This document shows, piece by piece, positions 47,499-57,372 of a stretch of DNA of 64,000 nucleotides; the first letter of the stretch is position 1, and every line of letters starts with the position of its first letter. The stretch is taken from the NCBI RefSeq assembly GCF_001625655.1, contig NZ_AUYB01000013.1, forward strand, positions 1-64,000. The letters run 5' to 3'. Made by a program: the position numbers and the translations under genes. This DNA comes from Pseudoalteromonas luteoviolacea DSM 6061 (GTDB lineage: Bacteria; Pseudomonadota; Gammaproteobacteria; Enterobacterales; Alteromonadaceae). The notes under the pieces were generated by a model. That model saw nothing but the letters and a program-made list of their open reading frames with translations. It made no database searches and was not told the DNA's origin.

Positions 47499-48140
47499 CT
47501 AATAACCAACCGTAAATTTGCCGCCAAGAAACTGTGGAGACTCGGCCTCATTAAGTAAAGCGATTGCAAAATCTTGCCAAGAGATTTGCGATTTGCCAGC
47601 TTCATCAATTAGCAACTCGGCATCGCTGATTCTAAACTGCCCAGTACGCTCTCCAGAGCCAATTAATGCGGCGGGACTCATATACGTCCAGTTTTGATTT
47701 CTGTGCGAAACACAGTGCTGGTACTGTTCATAGCAAGCCTGTGCAATGGCTTTCCAAGCCAAGGGAACAAATTGCTCATCATCAAGTACTAACTTACCTT
47801 TGGTGTTTGGCACGGTGAGGCATGCCGCGCCGCCAACAAGCAGTAAACGAGTATGAGTTTCTAAAAGCCCTTCTAACAAAGCATGTGCAATGGCGGCTAA
47901 TTGTTTCTCTTGTCCCTGAGCTGGCCTTGTTGCGCTTATCACCAGATCTTGACCACGACTAAAGCGAATTACATCTGCGATACTATTAACATCCCCAACT
48001 TCAACGTTAGCTCCAGAAGGTAAATGGGCCGCTTTTTTAGCATCGCGAGTTATAGCAGTAACGTGATGACCACGACTAAGCGCCTCATCAACCACTACCC
48101 GACCAATATTACCTGTTGCACCAAATATTGTAATACGCAT
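47499..48140 (-). CDS. NAD(P)H-binding Rossmann-fold reductase (NmrA/YwnB-like)
   Basis: A 213-residue atypical short-chain dehydrogenase. The dinucleotide site is the N-terminal IFGATGNIGRVVVDEAL, followed by TAITRDAKKAAHLPSG at the second strand. It lacks the YxxxK catalytic pair of classical SDRs, as do other NAD(P)H-binding proteins in this group (for example BlvrB-like and NmrA-like). The reaction is unknown. It is convergent with AraC and divergent from the arylamine N-acetyltransferase gene. Confidence 0.85.
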   Translation of the reverse strand: MRITIFGATGNIGRVVVDEALSRGHHVTAITRDAKKAAHLPSGANVEVGDVNSIADVIRFSRGQDLVISATRPAQGQEKQLAAIAHALLEGLLETHTRLLLVGGAACLTVPNTKGKLVLDDEQFVPLAWKAIAQACYEQYQHCVSHRNQNWTYMSPAALIGSGERTGQFRISDAELLIDEAGKSQISWQDFAIALLNEAESPQFLGGKFTVGY

Positions 48141-48321
48141 GAATTTCTCCTTTAAATGTGTTTTAGGCTTTACTGAGGCCTACTTTAGCGCCCTTTTTAG
48201 CAAGAGAAATTAACCGAGGTTTAGCCGCAGAGATTTTTTTACAAAATAAACCTAGGTTCATTACAGCCGACGTGTTGCGCTTTAAGCTTGACGCAATTAT
48301 TTAATAAACCGAGCGCACATC

Positions 48322-49140
48322 ATGAACCTTTGTCAAATAACAGAGCAATACCTCGCAGAGTTGGGGCTTCAAAACGCCATACTTGATCTCGAATTTTTAC
48401 ACCAATTGCAATGTAGACATGTCGCGAGATACAGCTTCAACAGTATCTCGGTGCTACTCAACCAGGCAATGCCGTTGGACGTCTCGCACCTGTTTAACAA
48501 ACTCATTGCTAAACAAAATGGAGGGTACTGTTTTGAACACAATAAGCTGGTATTTAACGTGCTACAGTTTCTTGGATTTGAGGTGAAGCTGCTGCTAGCA
48601 AAAGTGGTGTACAACCGAGATATTGATGTACCGAGAACCCATAGAGCAACTTTAGTCACCTACGAGGGTATACACTACCTGTTAGATGTTGGGTTTGGTC
48701 CTCAAGGGGCTTGTTACCCAATCGAGTTTGTTTTAAACACCCCACAACAACAGGGCAATGACATTTTCCAGATAAGCCAGCACAAAAACGGTGAGTATCA
48801 CTTTCAAGTTCTTAAAAATGGTTCTTTTTTTACTTTATACACCTTTGATTTAAATGACTATACGGAGCCAGATTGCGACCTTAGCCACTTCTACTCTCAC
48901 AAACATCCCGATGCGGCATTTGTTAACAACTTGGTAGTAAGCAAAAAAACGCCTGATGAAATATACTCCCTAAGAAACAGTCAGTACCACCACATCACGT
49001 CGCTCCACACGGAAATCACAACCATACGAAGTGAGAAGCAACTGCACCAAATACTTAATCACGTGTTTGGTCTCAACTTAGATTTAGCTATCTCAGCTTT
49101 CTTGTACAGAAAGTTTGCTAAGACCGCAGTGCAAAGCTAG
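48322..49140 (+). CDS. Arylamine N-acetyltransferase
   Basis: A 272-residue enzyme of the NAT family, which transfers acetyl groups from acetyl-CoA to arylamines or hydrazines by a ping-pong mechanism. The triad is visible: Cys70 in NGGYCFEHN, His107 in PRTHRATL and Asp122 in LLDVGFG. The active-site loop resembles the usual RGGYCFE, with Lys-Gln-Asn before it. It is followed immediately by an EamA permease gene, so the two may form a detoxification or modification-and-export unit. Confidence 0.93.
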   Translation: MNLCQITEQYLAELGLQNAILDLEFLHQLQCRHVARYSFNSISVLLNQAMPLDVSHLFNKLIAKQNGGYCFEHNKLVFNVLQFLGFEVKLLLAKVVYNRDIDVPRTHRATLVTYEGIHYLLDVGFGPQGACYPIEFVLNTPQQQGNDIFQISQHKNGEYHFQVLKNGSFFTLYTFDLNDYTEPDCDLSHFYSHKHPDAAFVNNLVVSKKTPDEIYSLRNSQYHHITSLHTEITTIRSEKQLHQILNHVFGLNLDLAISAFLYRKFAKTAVQS

Positions 49141-49149
49141 GTGGCATGT

Positions 49150-50022
49150 ATGCACTCTACTTACTTTCACACGGCATTGCTGCTTCTTTGGGTTAGCCTG
49201 TTAGCTTCCTCATTTATTGTATCGGAACAAGTGCTGCCTTATGCGTCACCTATAGCCGCCACTTGGTTGCGATTTTTTTTGACCAGTTTATGCCTAATAC
49301 CCATCGTGGGGGTTGGTGCTAGTTATAAAATTGAGGCTCAACAACTATTAAAATATGCGGTCATCAGTTTATTTCTCGTGCTTTTTTTTGTTGGGCTATT
49401 CGAGTCTTTAAGAACAACAACGGCACAGAGAACCGCGATAATTTACACATTCCTGCCCGTTATGTGCGTAATTTTAAGCTATCTATTAATGAATATCGTA
49501 CCCAATACAGGGCAGTTATGGGGATTTATGTTGGGGATTTTCGGTGCCACTTGGACAGTGTCTATTGCAAACGGCAATGCAACAATAACAGATCGCTGGT
49601 TTGAAGGTGATAGCATATTTTTGCTCTCTTGTTTTAGCCTCGCTATCCATGTTGTGCTGGCAAAAAAGTGGGCGAGTACACAACCTGCACTAATAAGTAC
49701 TTTTTTCATCGTCTCTCTGGGTTGTTTGTTGCTGCTCCCATCACTTTTTCTATCTGGTAATCTACAAGGTATCGCATGGAGTAACAGCAATTTTTGGTTA
49801 AGTATTATCTACTTAACCCTGTTTACCACTTTGGGCACTTTTTTTTTGCAACAGTACTTACTCAAGCATTTGAACCCTAATGCCTTTTTGGCCGCCACTT
49901 ACTTGGTACCGACATTGGTTTTACTGTTTCAAGGGCTTTCGCAGGTAGAGACTCTTCTAGTCTGTACCCCGGCATTTTTAATCACACTTTTGGCGCTTTA
50001 CTTCATTTCACGAGACACATAG
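49150..50022 (+). CDS. EamA-family (DMT) transporter
   Basis: A 290-residue membrane protein of ten helices made of two EamA repeats (first half ending near IANGNATI, second half from WFEGDSIFLLSCF). ATG 49150 is preferred over GTG 49141 because AGGTGG lies 5 nt before it. The gap to the preceding acetyltransferase stop is 9 bp, so the two are co-transcribed. Substrate unknown; family members export amino acids or metabolites. Confidence 0.88.
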   Translation: MHSTYFHTALLLLWVSLLASSFIVSEQVLPYASPIAATWLRFFLTSLCLIPIVGVGASYKIEAQQLLKYAVISLFLVLFFVGLFESLRTTTAQRTAIIYTFLPVMCVILSYLLMNIVPNTGQLWGFMLGIFGATWTVSIANGNATITDRWFEGDSIFLLSCFSLAIHVVLAKKWASTQPALISTFFIVSLGCLLLLPSLFLSGNLQGIAWSNSNFWLSIIYLTLFTTLGTFFLQQYLLKHLNPNAFLAATYLVPTLVLLFQGLSQVETLLVCTPAFLITLLALYFISRDT

Positions 50023-50061
50023 GATTGTACCCATAAATGTATTTATTAGCGGGTCTGAGAT

Positions 50062-50655
50062 TTGAATATACAACAACAGCTAGATGGGTTTGTTGCCTTT
50101 TTTAGCGATGAGCAAAAGCCCCTGAGTGTAGACAGCTTCGAAAAGTTTGGCCTACAAGGCAAATTAACACATTATCAGAAGGGAGCATTATTAATGACAC
50201 AGGGCTGCCCGGCACCCAACTTGTTTTTTATCACACAAGGTTACGTGCGCTATTTTAATGTGTCAGTCGAAGGCAAAGAGTTCACCCAGTCTTTTGCCAG
50301 TGCGCCTAGCATAGCAGGCTCAACTCGAGCCATGACAAGAAATACCCCAGCTCTTTTCAGCATTGAAGCTCTGGATGAAGTCATTTGTTTAGAGTTTGAA
50401 TGGCGTAATTTTTTTAGCACAATGAAGCAGCAGCCAGGTTTTTTGGAGGCTTATTGTCAATTGCTAGAGAATCTCTTCATCAAAAAAGAAGAACGAGAAT
50501 ATGCTTTTGCACACCACAGCGCTGAGCAAAGGTATTTGGACTTTCTCGATCGGAACCCAGAGTTAAGCAACAAAGTCCCACTAAAAATGATTGCCTCTCA
50601 CATTGGTATTACACCAATTGCACTAAGTAGGATACGCAGAAAACTTGGGGTGTGA
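50062..50655 (+). CDS. Crp/Fnr-family transcriptional regulator
   Basis: A 197-residue protein with a cyclic-nucleotide-binding-like N-terminal beta-roll (GKLTHYQKGALLMTQGCPAP, then FFITQGYVRYF) and a short C-terminal helix-turn-helix (PLKMIASHIGITPIALSRIR). No Fnr-type cysteine cluster is present. The start is a TTG at 50062 with only a weak ribosome site. It lies 39 bp after the EamA gene on the same strand and may regulate the acetyltransferase-permease pair. Confidence 0.88.
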   Translation: MNIQQQLDGFVAFFSDEQKPLSVDSFEKFGLQGKLTHYQKGALLMTQGCPAPNLFFITQGYVRYFNVSVEGKEFTQSFASAPSIAGSTRAMTRNTPALFSIEALDEVICLEFEWRNFFSTMKQQPGFLEAYCQLLENLFIKKEEREYAFAHHSAEQRYLDFLDRNPELSNKVPLKMIASHIGITPIALSRIRRKLGV

Positions 50656-50667
50656 CCCATAACCTCT

Positions 50668-51042
50668 CTAAATTAAGTTCAAGCGTGAAATCTTCTTCGC
50701 CAACATATCTGGCGAAAATGGCTTGCAAATATACTCGTTAATGCCCAGTTCCACTATCTGCTTTACTTTATATAAAGACGTTTCTGACGTCAGCATAATC
50801 ACTTTAATTCGGCTTAAGCGCTCATCCGACTTCATAATTTTAACTAAATCAAATCCGTTTAAACCTGGCATATTCCAATCTGTGACTAAAACATCATAAT
50901 GATAAGTATTCAGTTTCATAAGCGCTTGTCGGCCATCTCTTGCTTCATCTAGCTCCCTATAACCCAATGCTCTCAACGTTTGTAATGTTAACTGCCTCAT
51001 TGTATTGGAATCATCCGCGATCAATATTTTTATTCGGGCCAT
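50668..51042 (-). CDS. CheY-like single-domain response regulator
   Basis: A 124-residue receiver without an output domain. Acidic pocket Asp10-Asp11, phospho-acceptor Asp55 (VTDWNMPG), conserved Thr85 (MLTSE) and Lys107 (CKPF) are all present. ATG 51042 (MARIKILIADDSN) is preferred over a start ten codons earlier because it gives the normal CheY N-terminus and has AGGT just upstream. It ends 12 bp from the convergent Crp/Fnr-family gene. No kinase or flagellar gene is near, so its partner is unknown. Confidence 0.9.
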   Translation of the reverse strand: MARIKILIADDSNTMRQLTLQTLRALGYRELDEARDGRQALMKLNTYHYDVLVTDWNMPGLNGFDLVKIMKSDERLSRIKVIMLTSETSLYKVKQIVELGINEYICKPFSPDMLAKKISRLNLI

Positions 51043-51233
51043 ACGCACCTGCAGACCTAGGCTGTTTTTCACGAAGTATGAGTGTAGTACAAAAGCGCTT
51101 TGCGTGTTCAGCGCTCTTTTTATAATTTGGCTTGATTAAACGCAAACAACAGAATAATCGATTCAAAAGTCGCATTGCAATTGCGTGTCATTAGGTTAAT
51201 CTGAAAGACCGATAAACGAATGGAATGAGGACC

Positions 51234-52064
51234 ATGAGTTACATATTAACCACACAATGCCGTGATGAAATCGGCTTAATAGCCAAAATTACCAGTTTAT
51301 GTCATGAGCATAACTTAAATATTGTGCGCAACAACGAGTTTGTAGACACCGAAGGAAAGCGTTTTTTTATGCGCACTGAGCTTACAGGCACGCCAAGCGA
51401 GCGATTTCTTTCACAATTGCAGACCAACTTGCCAGAAGGTGCTATCACGCACTTGCATAGCCCGACCAAAGTTAAAGTAGTACTGCTTGCCACCAAAGAA
51501 GCACATTGCCTAGGAGGAGTGCTTCTCAAACAGTTTGAAAATGCACTTAACATCGAGGTGCAAGCTGTCATCGCAAACTACTCTGACTTGGAGCCATTGG
51601 CGAGCGCATTTAATGTGCCTTTTCACTGTGTATCTCACGAGGGCTTAAGCCGTAATGAGCATGATAAAAAAGTGGGCGATTTAATTGCAAAATATTCACC
51701 GGACTTAATTGGTCTCGCAAAATACATGCGTATTTTAAGTCCTGAGTTTGTAGCTCGTTTTGAAGACAAAATTATAAATATTCACCATTCGTTTTTACCC
51801 GCTTTTATTGGCGCAAAACCATATCATCAAGCTTTTGAGCGCGGCGTTAAAATCATTGGGGCGACAGCACACTTTGTCAATAACGAATTAGATGAAGGAC
51901 CTATTATCGTTCAGGATGTCACCCAAGTGACACATGCAAATAATGCAGAGTCAATGGCAAAAATAGGACGAGATATTGAAAAAACCGTTTTTTGCAAAGC
52001 ACTTCAGCTTGCGTCTGAATACAAGCTATTTATTAATGGCAATAAAACGGTCGTTTTTAAATAA
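51234..52064 (+). CDS. purU: Formyltetrahydrofolate deformylase
   Basis: A 276-residue enzyme that hydrolyses 10-formyl-THF to THF and formate, supplying formate for PurT and balancing one-carbon pools. The N-terminal ACT domain (about 1-85) contains CRDEIGLIAKITSLCHEHNL and NNEFVDTEGKRFFMRTEL, a close match to E. coli PurU. The formyl-transferase fold follows with NIHHSFLPAF and GATAHFVNNELDEGPI. An ATG three codons upstream (51225) is possible; 51234 has GAGGA directly before it. Confidence 0.94.
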   Translation: MSYILTTQCRDEIGLIAKITSLCHEHNLNIVRNNEFVDTEGKRFFMRTELTGTPSERFLSQLQTNLPEGAITHLHSPTKVKVVLLATKEAHCLGGVLLKQFENALNIEVQAVIANYSDLEPLASAFNVPFHCVSHEGLSRNEHDKKVGDLIAKYSPDLIGLAKYMRILSPEFVARFEDKIINIHHSFLPAFIGAKPYHQAFERGVKIIGATAHFVNNELDEGPIIVQDVTQVTHANNAESMAKIGRDIEKTVFCKALQLASEYKLFINGNKTVVFK

Positions 52065-52083
52065 TCGATTAGGGAAAGGTGCA

Positions 52084-52104
52084 AAAGTAGCTCGTCGCTA
52101 CTTT
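52084..52104. terminator. Hairpin between convergent purU and response regulator genes
   Basis: AAAGTAGC and GCTACTTT form an 8-bp stem around TCGTC. The right arm overlaps the stop codon of the minus-strand response regulator gene. The U-tracts are short on both strands, so termination strength is uncertain. Confidence 0.45.
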
Positions 52105-52751
52105 GCCGCCTCGATTGGTTCTAATTGTAATTTTGAAGCGATTAATACTGCTTGCGTACGATTATAAACACCCAATTTCCTAAATATTGCTGTTATATGT
52201 GCTTTTACAGTTGCTTCAGAAATATTGAGCTCGTAAGCAATTTGCTTGTTCAGCAAACCTTCGTGGAGGTATTGCAGCACTTTATATTGCTGTGGAGTAA
52301 GAGATGCAACTTGTTGAGCTAACTGCCTTTCTTCGCCATCTAAATCTTTGATTTTTTCCTTGATGTCTGAGGGTAACCAAGTTTCCCCTTCTAACACTTG
52401 CAACAGCGCCGTCACAATGTCCTGCGAAGAAGAAGCTTTTGGAATAAAGCCCATCGCGCCATATCCCATCACCTTAGAAATAGTATTGAGATCTTCGCTA
52501 CCCGATACCACCACAATTGGTAAACTAGGGTGATCTTCTCTAATGCGGATAAGTCCGTACAAGTCGCCATTGCCTGGCATATGTAGATCCAATAGTAAAA
52601 GATCTAAATCGTCATTCTCAGACAGCCGCTCTAACGTCTGCTCAAAGTTCTCTGACTCAATGACGTCTAGTCCCTCAAATTGATTTTGCAATGCCCCTTT
52701 TAGCGCTTCTCTAAATAAGGGGTGATCATCCGCAATTAAAAACTGATTCAT
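52098..52751 (-). CDS. NarL/LuxR-type response regulator, CrbR/ErdR-like
   Basis: A 217-residue two-domain regulator: receiver with Asp8-Asp9, phospho-acceptor Asp55 (LLLLDLHMPG), and a GerE/LuxR helix-turn-helix (about 148-212: LTPQQYKVLQYLHEGLLNKQ, ELNISEATVKAHITAIFRKL). It follows acs on the same strand, 92 bp downstream. In Vibrio and Pseudomonas the NarL-type regulators CrbR and ErdR lie near and activate acs in response to acetate, together with a transporter-kinase sensor; that sensor is not in this window. The acetate role is inferred from size and position. Confidence 0.85.
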   Translation of the reverse strand: MNQFLIADDHPLFREALKGALQNQFEGLDVIESENFEQTLERLSENDDLDLLLLDLHMPGNGDLYGLIRIREDHPSLPIVVVSGSEDLNTISKVMGYGAMGFIPKASSSQDIVTALLQVLEGETWLPSDIKEKIKDLDGEERQLAQQVASLTPQQYKVLQYLHEGLLNKQIAYELNISEATVKAHITAIFRKLGVYNRTQAVLIASKLQLEPIEAAK

Positions 52752-52843
52752 GCATAGCTCCTAAAAAATCGGCTGCCTTTGTTGTAAAGACAGCCGATAT
52801 AGTACGTTTAGAATTCGCTAAATTTCAAGTTTTTAACGCTCAA

Positions 52844-54784
52844 TTAACGGTTCAAACGGTTTTCAATCAACTCGTCCACCACACCAGGGTCTGCAAGTGT
52901 AGAAGTATCACCTAGCTGCTGATATTCATTGGCAGCAATTTTACGCAGAATTCGGCGCATAATTTTACCAGAGCGAGTTTTAGGTAACCCTGGTGACCAT
53001 TGGATCATATCCGGTGATGCAATTGGGCTTAACTCTTTTCTTACCCAACTGCGGACTTCTTTTGTTAGCTCGTCTGTAACAACCACACCTTCATTAGGTG
53101 TGACATATACATAGATACCTTGGCCTTTTATGTCATGTGGATAACCAACAACAGCGGCTTCTGCAACAGCTTCATGGGCTACCAATGCACTTTCAATTTC
53201 AGCGGTTCCAAGTCTGTGTCCAGAGACATTCAATACATCATCTACGCGACCCGTGATCCAGTAATAGCCATCTTCATCGCGGCGACAACCATCTCCCGTA
53301 AAATATACGCCCGGGTATGCAGAGAAATATGTCTGCTCAAAACGCTCGTGATCGCCGTAAACTGTGCGCGCCTGAGAAGGCCAGCTATCTAAAATAACCA
53401 AGTTACCTTCTGTTGCACCTTCTAATGTATTGCCTTCTGCATCAAACAACGCAGGCGCAATGCCAAAGAAAGGACGTGTTGCAGAACCTGGCTTCATATC
53501 TATCGCACCAGGCAGCGGCGTGATCATGATGCCACCAGTCTCAGTTTGCCACCAAGTATCCACGATTGGGCAAGCACTATTGCCTATTTGCTCGTAATAC
53601 CATGCCCACGCTTCTGGGTTAATTGGCTCGCCAACAGAACCCATAATACGCAAGCTAGTGCGCTTAGAGCTGGCTGTAGGCTCGTCGCCTTTTGCCATCA
53701 GAGCACGAATCGCTGTTGGTGCGGTATAAAGAATTGTTACTTGGTGCTTGTCAACAACTTCACCAATGCGGCCAGAGTTTGGATAGGTCGGAACACCTTC
53801 AAAAATAACCTGTGTACAGCCATTTGCCAAAGGCCCATAAGCCATGTAGCTGTGGCCAGTAATCCAACCCACATCAGCGGTACACCAAAATACATCATCT
53901 TCTTTCAGGTCAAAAACATACTCGTGAGTCATTGAGGCATACACTAGATAGCCACCAGTGGTGTGCACCACACCTTTAGGCTGACCAGTTGATCCCGACG
54001 TATAAAGAATAAATAGTGGGTCTTCTGCATTCATTGGTTCTGGCGCACACTCGGCAGGTACATCAGCAGTTAGCTCATGCCACCATACATCATGGCTATT
54101 CCACTCAACTTCGCCACCAGTTAGTTGATGCACAATTACATGCTCAATCGTCGTAACAGACTCTTGCGCCACTGCTTCATCAACGTTTGCTTTTAGTGGT
54201 ACTGAATTACCACCACGTCGGCCCTCATCAGATGTAATAACTACTTTTGCACCAGAGTCTTTAATTCTGTCCGCGATAGCTGAAGGAGAGAAGCCGCCGA
54301 ACACAACTGAATGAATTGCACCGATACGTGCACACGCCTGCATTGCATATATTGCCTGTGGCGTCATCGGCATATAAATTGCGACTCGGTCACCCTTTTT
54401 AACGCCTAGCTTTTTCAAACCATTGGCAAGCTTAGCAACTTCGTCATGTAATTTTTGAAATGTGATATTTTCACTTTGATTAGGATCGTCCCCTTCCCAA
54501 ATCATTGCCACTTTATTGGCATTCTTTTCAAGATGACGATCTATACAGTTATAGGAAGCATTAAGGATACCGTCTTCAAACCATTTAATACTGATATGGC
54601 CTTTATCAAAAGACGTATTTTTCACCTTATTATACGGTGTGAACCAGTCTAGGCGTTTACCGTGCTCAGCCCAAAACCCCTCAGGGTCATCAATAGACTG
54701 CTTGTATAATGATTGATATTGCTCGTTATCTACCAGTGCAGCCTTTTTGATCGCTTCAGGTACCGGATAAATGCTCTGTGACAT
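52844..54784 (-). CDS. acs: Acetyl-CoA synthetase
   Basis: A 646-residue AMP-forming synthetase converting acetate, ATP and CoA to acetyl-CoA. It starts at ATG 54784 ([16 protein letters not shown]) with GGAG 6 nt upstream, instead of a longer frame with no site. Visible motifs: [38 protein letters not shown] (P-loop), [19 protein letters not shown], the hinge [20 protein letters not shown], and the acetylatable lysine in [15 protein letters not shown]. It is divergent from a DcaP-like porin and followed by a CrbR-like regulator. Confidence 0.97.
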   Translation of the reverse strand: MSQSIYPVPEAIKKAALVDNEQYQSLYKQSIDDPEGFWAEHGKRLDWFTPYNKVKNTSFDKGHISIKWFEDGILNASYNCIDRHLEKNANKVAMIWEGDDPNQSENITFQKLHDEVAKLANGLKKLGVKKGDRVAIYMPMTPQAIYAMQACARIGAIHSVVFGGFSPSAIADRIKDSGAKVVITSDEGRRGGNSVPLKANVDEAVAQESVTTIEHVIVHQLTGGEVEWNSHDVWWHELTADVPAECAPEPMNAEDPLFILYTSGSTGQPKGVVHTTGGYLVYASMTHEYVFDLKEDDVFWCTADVGWITGHSYMAYGPLANGCTQVIFEGVPTYPNSGRIGEVVDKHQVTILYTAPTAIRALMAKGDEPTASSKRTSLRIMGSVGEPINPEAWAWYYEQIGNSACPIVDTWWQTETGGIMITPLPGAIDMKPGSATRPFFGIAPALFDAEGNTLEGATEGNLVILDSWPSQARTVYGDHERFEQTYFSAYPGVYFTGDGCRRDEDGYYWITGRVDDVLNVSGHRLGTAEIESALVAHEAVAEAAVVGYPHDIKGQGIYVYVTPNEGVVVTDELTKEVRSWVRKELSPIASPDMIQWSPGLPKTRSGKIMRRILRKIAANEYQQLGDTSTLADPGVVDELIENRLNR

Positions 54785-55153
54785 ACTTATCTCCATATTA
54801 ATTACTTGCCTTACGGCTTCACTCAAGGATCACTTACTACTACGCGTTTAAGTATTAGACCTTAGTTGTAATTGTTGCTCTAACTTTACTCAAATCCCTA
54901 AGTGTTAACTATAAATTAACCAGAAACAGCATACTGACTCTTTCAAAATAAAGCTAGAAACGGGCCTCATATGGTTCAAAATGAAGTGTAATTATATATT
55001 GCCAAAGGCTTTTTTGGCTTATTCACAAACCTATTCAACCTTAGTCTTATAGACCAATGGGTAATTGAGCAATTAACAACCATCATCAAAAGTGGATGAT
55101 GAAATACTTTCTCTGCAATGCAATTGAACAGGCAGTAATATAGGAACAACATT
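54785..55153. other. Divergent promoter region of acs and porin genes
   Basis: This 369-bp A/T-rich gap must hold the promoters of both acs (minus) and the porin (plus). A 7-bp inverted repeat CATCATC...GATGATG lies at 55081-55101, about 55 bp upstream of the porin start, and could be an operator. No gene or RNA was seen. Confidence 0.45.
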
Positions 55154-56317
55154 ATGACAACTAAAATTAATATGAAAAAAACTCTTGCTGCTGTTGCAGT
55201 GTCTTCATTGCTATCTAGTCATGCACTCGCTGCAAGTATTGGTGATACGGAAGTAAACTATGGCGGCTATATCAAGCTTGATGCAATTTGGAGTGACTTT
55301 TCTGATGGCACATTGAGTTCGCAACATATCGGTCGTGATTTTTATGTGCCTGGTACAACACCTGTTACGCCAAGCACTGGAGAAGATGCAGTATTTGATA
55401 TGCACGCGCGCCAATCAAGGTTTAACTTTGGTACAGCATCAAAGCTAGATGATGGCAGCACCATAAAAACTAAAATTGAATTGGATTTTATTGCGTCTGT
55501 TGGAGGTAATGAACGTGTTAGTAATTCATACTCTCCTCGAATTAGACAAGCGTTTGTAACCTACAAAGGCTGGTTATTCGGCCAAGCTTGGTCAAACTTT
55601 CAAAATGTCGGTGCACTACCAGAAACGCTCGACTTTGTAGGCCCAGCAGAGGGTACCGTGTTTGTCAGACAAGCCATGGCAAAATACACAGTAGGTAATT
55701 GGTCCTTTTCAGCAGAAAACCCTGAAAGCACCGTGACCACAGCTGGTGGTACACGAACTGTTACCGATGACGCTCAAATGCCTGATTTCACAGCAAGGTA
55801 TAACTACAAAGCAGATTGGGGCCATTTAACTGTTGCAGCACTAGGTAGACAGCTTACCTATAAAATTGGTGCAGCTGACGAGTCAGAAACGTCATTTGGT
55901 ATCAGTGCTTCTGGTCGTGTGAATTTTGGTAAGAATAACTTAAAGTTTATGGTGACCCATGGACAAGGACTCGGCCGCTACGTCGGCTTAAATGTAGCTA
56001 ATGGCGCGGTGTACGACGGAAATGAATTACATGCAATAGACTCAACCTCTGGTTTTGTGGCTTACCAACACTATTGGAATGATCAATGGCGTTCGACGTT
56101 TTTATATTCATTCTTTAGTGCCGACAACGATACCTCTTTACTAACTGTAACCGGTGATCCTACCGAGTCAACAATGAGCTACAGTGCAAATATTTTGTAT
56201 TCCCCAGTCAAAAAACTCACCTTCGGTGCAGAGTATAAAATGGCCAACAGAGAAACTCAAAGTGGTGCAGATGGTGATTTAAATAGGCTTCAGCTATCGG
56301 TTAAGTACGTATTCTAA
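55154..56317 (+). CDS. DcaP-like outer-membrane porin
   Basis: A 387-residue beta-barrel protein. The signal peptide ends near SSHALA, after the KKTLAAVAVSSLL segment. The mature start GDTEVNYGGYIKLDAIWSDF and the blocks ARQSRFNFGTASKLDDGSTI, LFGQAWSNFQNVGALPETLD and GPAEGTVFVRQAMAKYT match the DcaP trimeric porin family, which passes dicarboxylates and other small anions in Acinetobacter. It ends in LQLSVKYVF, with terminal Phe as usual for barrels. AGGA lies about 9 nt before the ATG. Divergence from acs suggests a role in uptake of acetate or related acids. Confidence 0.88.
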   Translation: MTTKINMKKTLAAVAVSSLLSSHALAASIGDTEVNYGGYIKLDAIWSDFSDGTLSSQHIGRDFYVPGTTPVTPSTGEDAVFDMHARQSRFNFGTASKLDDGSTIKTKIELDFIASVGGNERVSNSYSPRIRQAFVTYKGWLFGQAWSNFQNVGALPETLDFVGPAEGTVFVRQAMAKYTVGNWSFSAENPESTVTTAGGTRTVTDDAQMPDFTARYNYKADWGHLTVAALGRQLTYKIGAADESETSFGISASGRVNFGKNNLKFMVTHGQGLGRYVGLNVANGAVYDGNELHAIDSTSGFVAYQHYWNDQWRSTFLYSFFSADNDTSLLTVTGDPTESTMSYSANILYSPVKKLTFGAEYKMANRETQSGADGDLNRLQLSVKYVF

Positions 56318-56324
56318 AAGATGA

Positions 56325-56354
56325 AAAAAACCACCTTATTCGAGGTGGTTTTTT
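56325..56354. terminator. Bidirectional terminator between porin and gpsA
   Basis: AAAAAACCACCT and AGGTGGTTTTTT form a perfect 12-bp stem around TATTCG, giving a T6 run on both strands. It sits 7 bp after the porin stop and 7 bp before the end of gpsA, so it serves both convergent genes. Confidence 0.93.
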
Positions 56355-56361
56355 ATGATGG

Positions 56362-57369
56362 CTATTCAGATTTTTGCTCTCTACCTAAAAGTGCCATAGC
56401 GGCTTCTTTTACGTCTTTATTTTCATAAAGTACTTGGTATATTTGATCTGTTATTGGCATTTCTATACCACTGCGTTTTGCCAATAAGTAAACTTCTTTG
56501 GTATTGCGATAGCCTTCAACAACTTGGCCTATGCTGTCCATGGCGCCGTCCACTGTCTGTCCTTTTCCAAGTGCCAAACCAAATCGACGGTTTCTGGACT
56601 GGTTGTCAGTACAAGTTAAAATCAGGTCGCCAAGTCCCGCCATACCCATAAAAGTCTCTGTACGAGCACCCAGTGCACAACCCAATCTGCAAAGCTCAGC
56701 CAATCCACGGGTAATTAACATCGTGCGTGTATTTGCACCAAAGCCAAAACCATCAGACATACCCGCACCAATTGCAATTACGTTTTTTACCGCTCCACCA
56801 AGTTGGATGCCGATAAAGTCATCGTTGCTATATACTCGGAATGAACGACTGCAATGCAAAAGATTGGCAAGCTTGTCTCGCAATGACTCGTCTCTCGCAG
56901 ACACCGAAATTGCAGTAGGAAGCCCTGCCGCCATTTCCTTTGCAAAAGTTGGCCCTGATAACACGGCTAGTGATACGGACTCACCCAATACTTCTTTCGC
57001 TACCTCTTCTAATAAACGACCAGTATTAGGTTCCAGACCCTTTGTTGCCCAAGCCACCTGTGCGCCAGGCTGTAAATAGGTCTTAACTTGATTAAGAGTC
57101 TGTGCAAAAGCATGACTAGGCACTACAACCAAGATGATCTGGCTAGCCTTAACGGCACGTTCAAGATCCGCCTCCAGCTCCAATGAGTCTGGAAATGTAA
57201 TGTCTGGTAAGTAGCGTTGGTTTTGACGCTCATTTGCTAATGTCTGCACATCAGCTTGATTGCGCCCCCATAGAGTAACTCGGTGACCGTTGCGAGCAAA
57301 ACAAATAGCAAGGGCGGTGCCATAAGACCCCGCCCCTAATACGGTCACAGCAGACTGTGATGTATTCAT
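56362..57369 (-). CDS. gpsA: Glycerol-3-phosphate dehydrogenase [NAD(P)+]
   Basis: A 335-residue enzyme making sn-glycerol 3-phosphate from dihydroxyacetone phosphate for phospholipid synthesis. The N-terminal dinucleotide site is [20 protein letters not shown]; conserved blocks [34 protein letters not shown] (catalytic lysine region), [20 protein letters not shown] and [12 protein letters not shown] follow. It lies 3 bp after secB, the usual secB-gpsA order of gammaproteobacteria. Confidence 0.97.
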   Translation of the reverse strand: MNTSQSAVTVLGAGSYGTALAICFARNGHRVTLWGRNQADVQTLANERQNQRYLPDITFPDSLELEADLERAVKASQIILVVVPSHAFAQTLNQVKTYLQPGAQVAWATKGLEPNTGRLLEEVAKEVLGESVSLAVLSGPTFAKEMAAGLPTAISVSARDESLRDKLANLLHCSRSFRVYSNDDFIGIQLGGAVKNVIAIGAGMSDGFGFGANTRTMLITRGLAELCRLGCALGARTETFMGMAGLGDLILTCTDNQSRNRRFGLALGKGQTVDGAMDSIGQVVEGYRNTKEVYLLAKRSGIEMPITDQIYQVLYENKDVKEAAMALLGREQKSE

Positions 57370-57372
57370 AGA

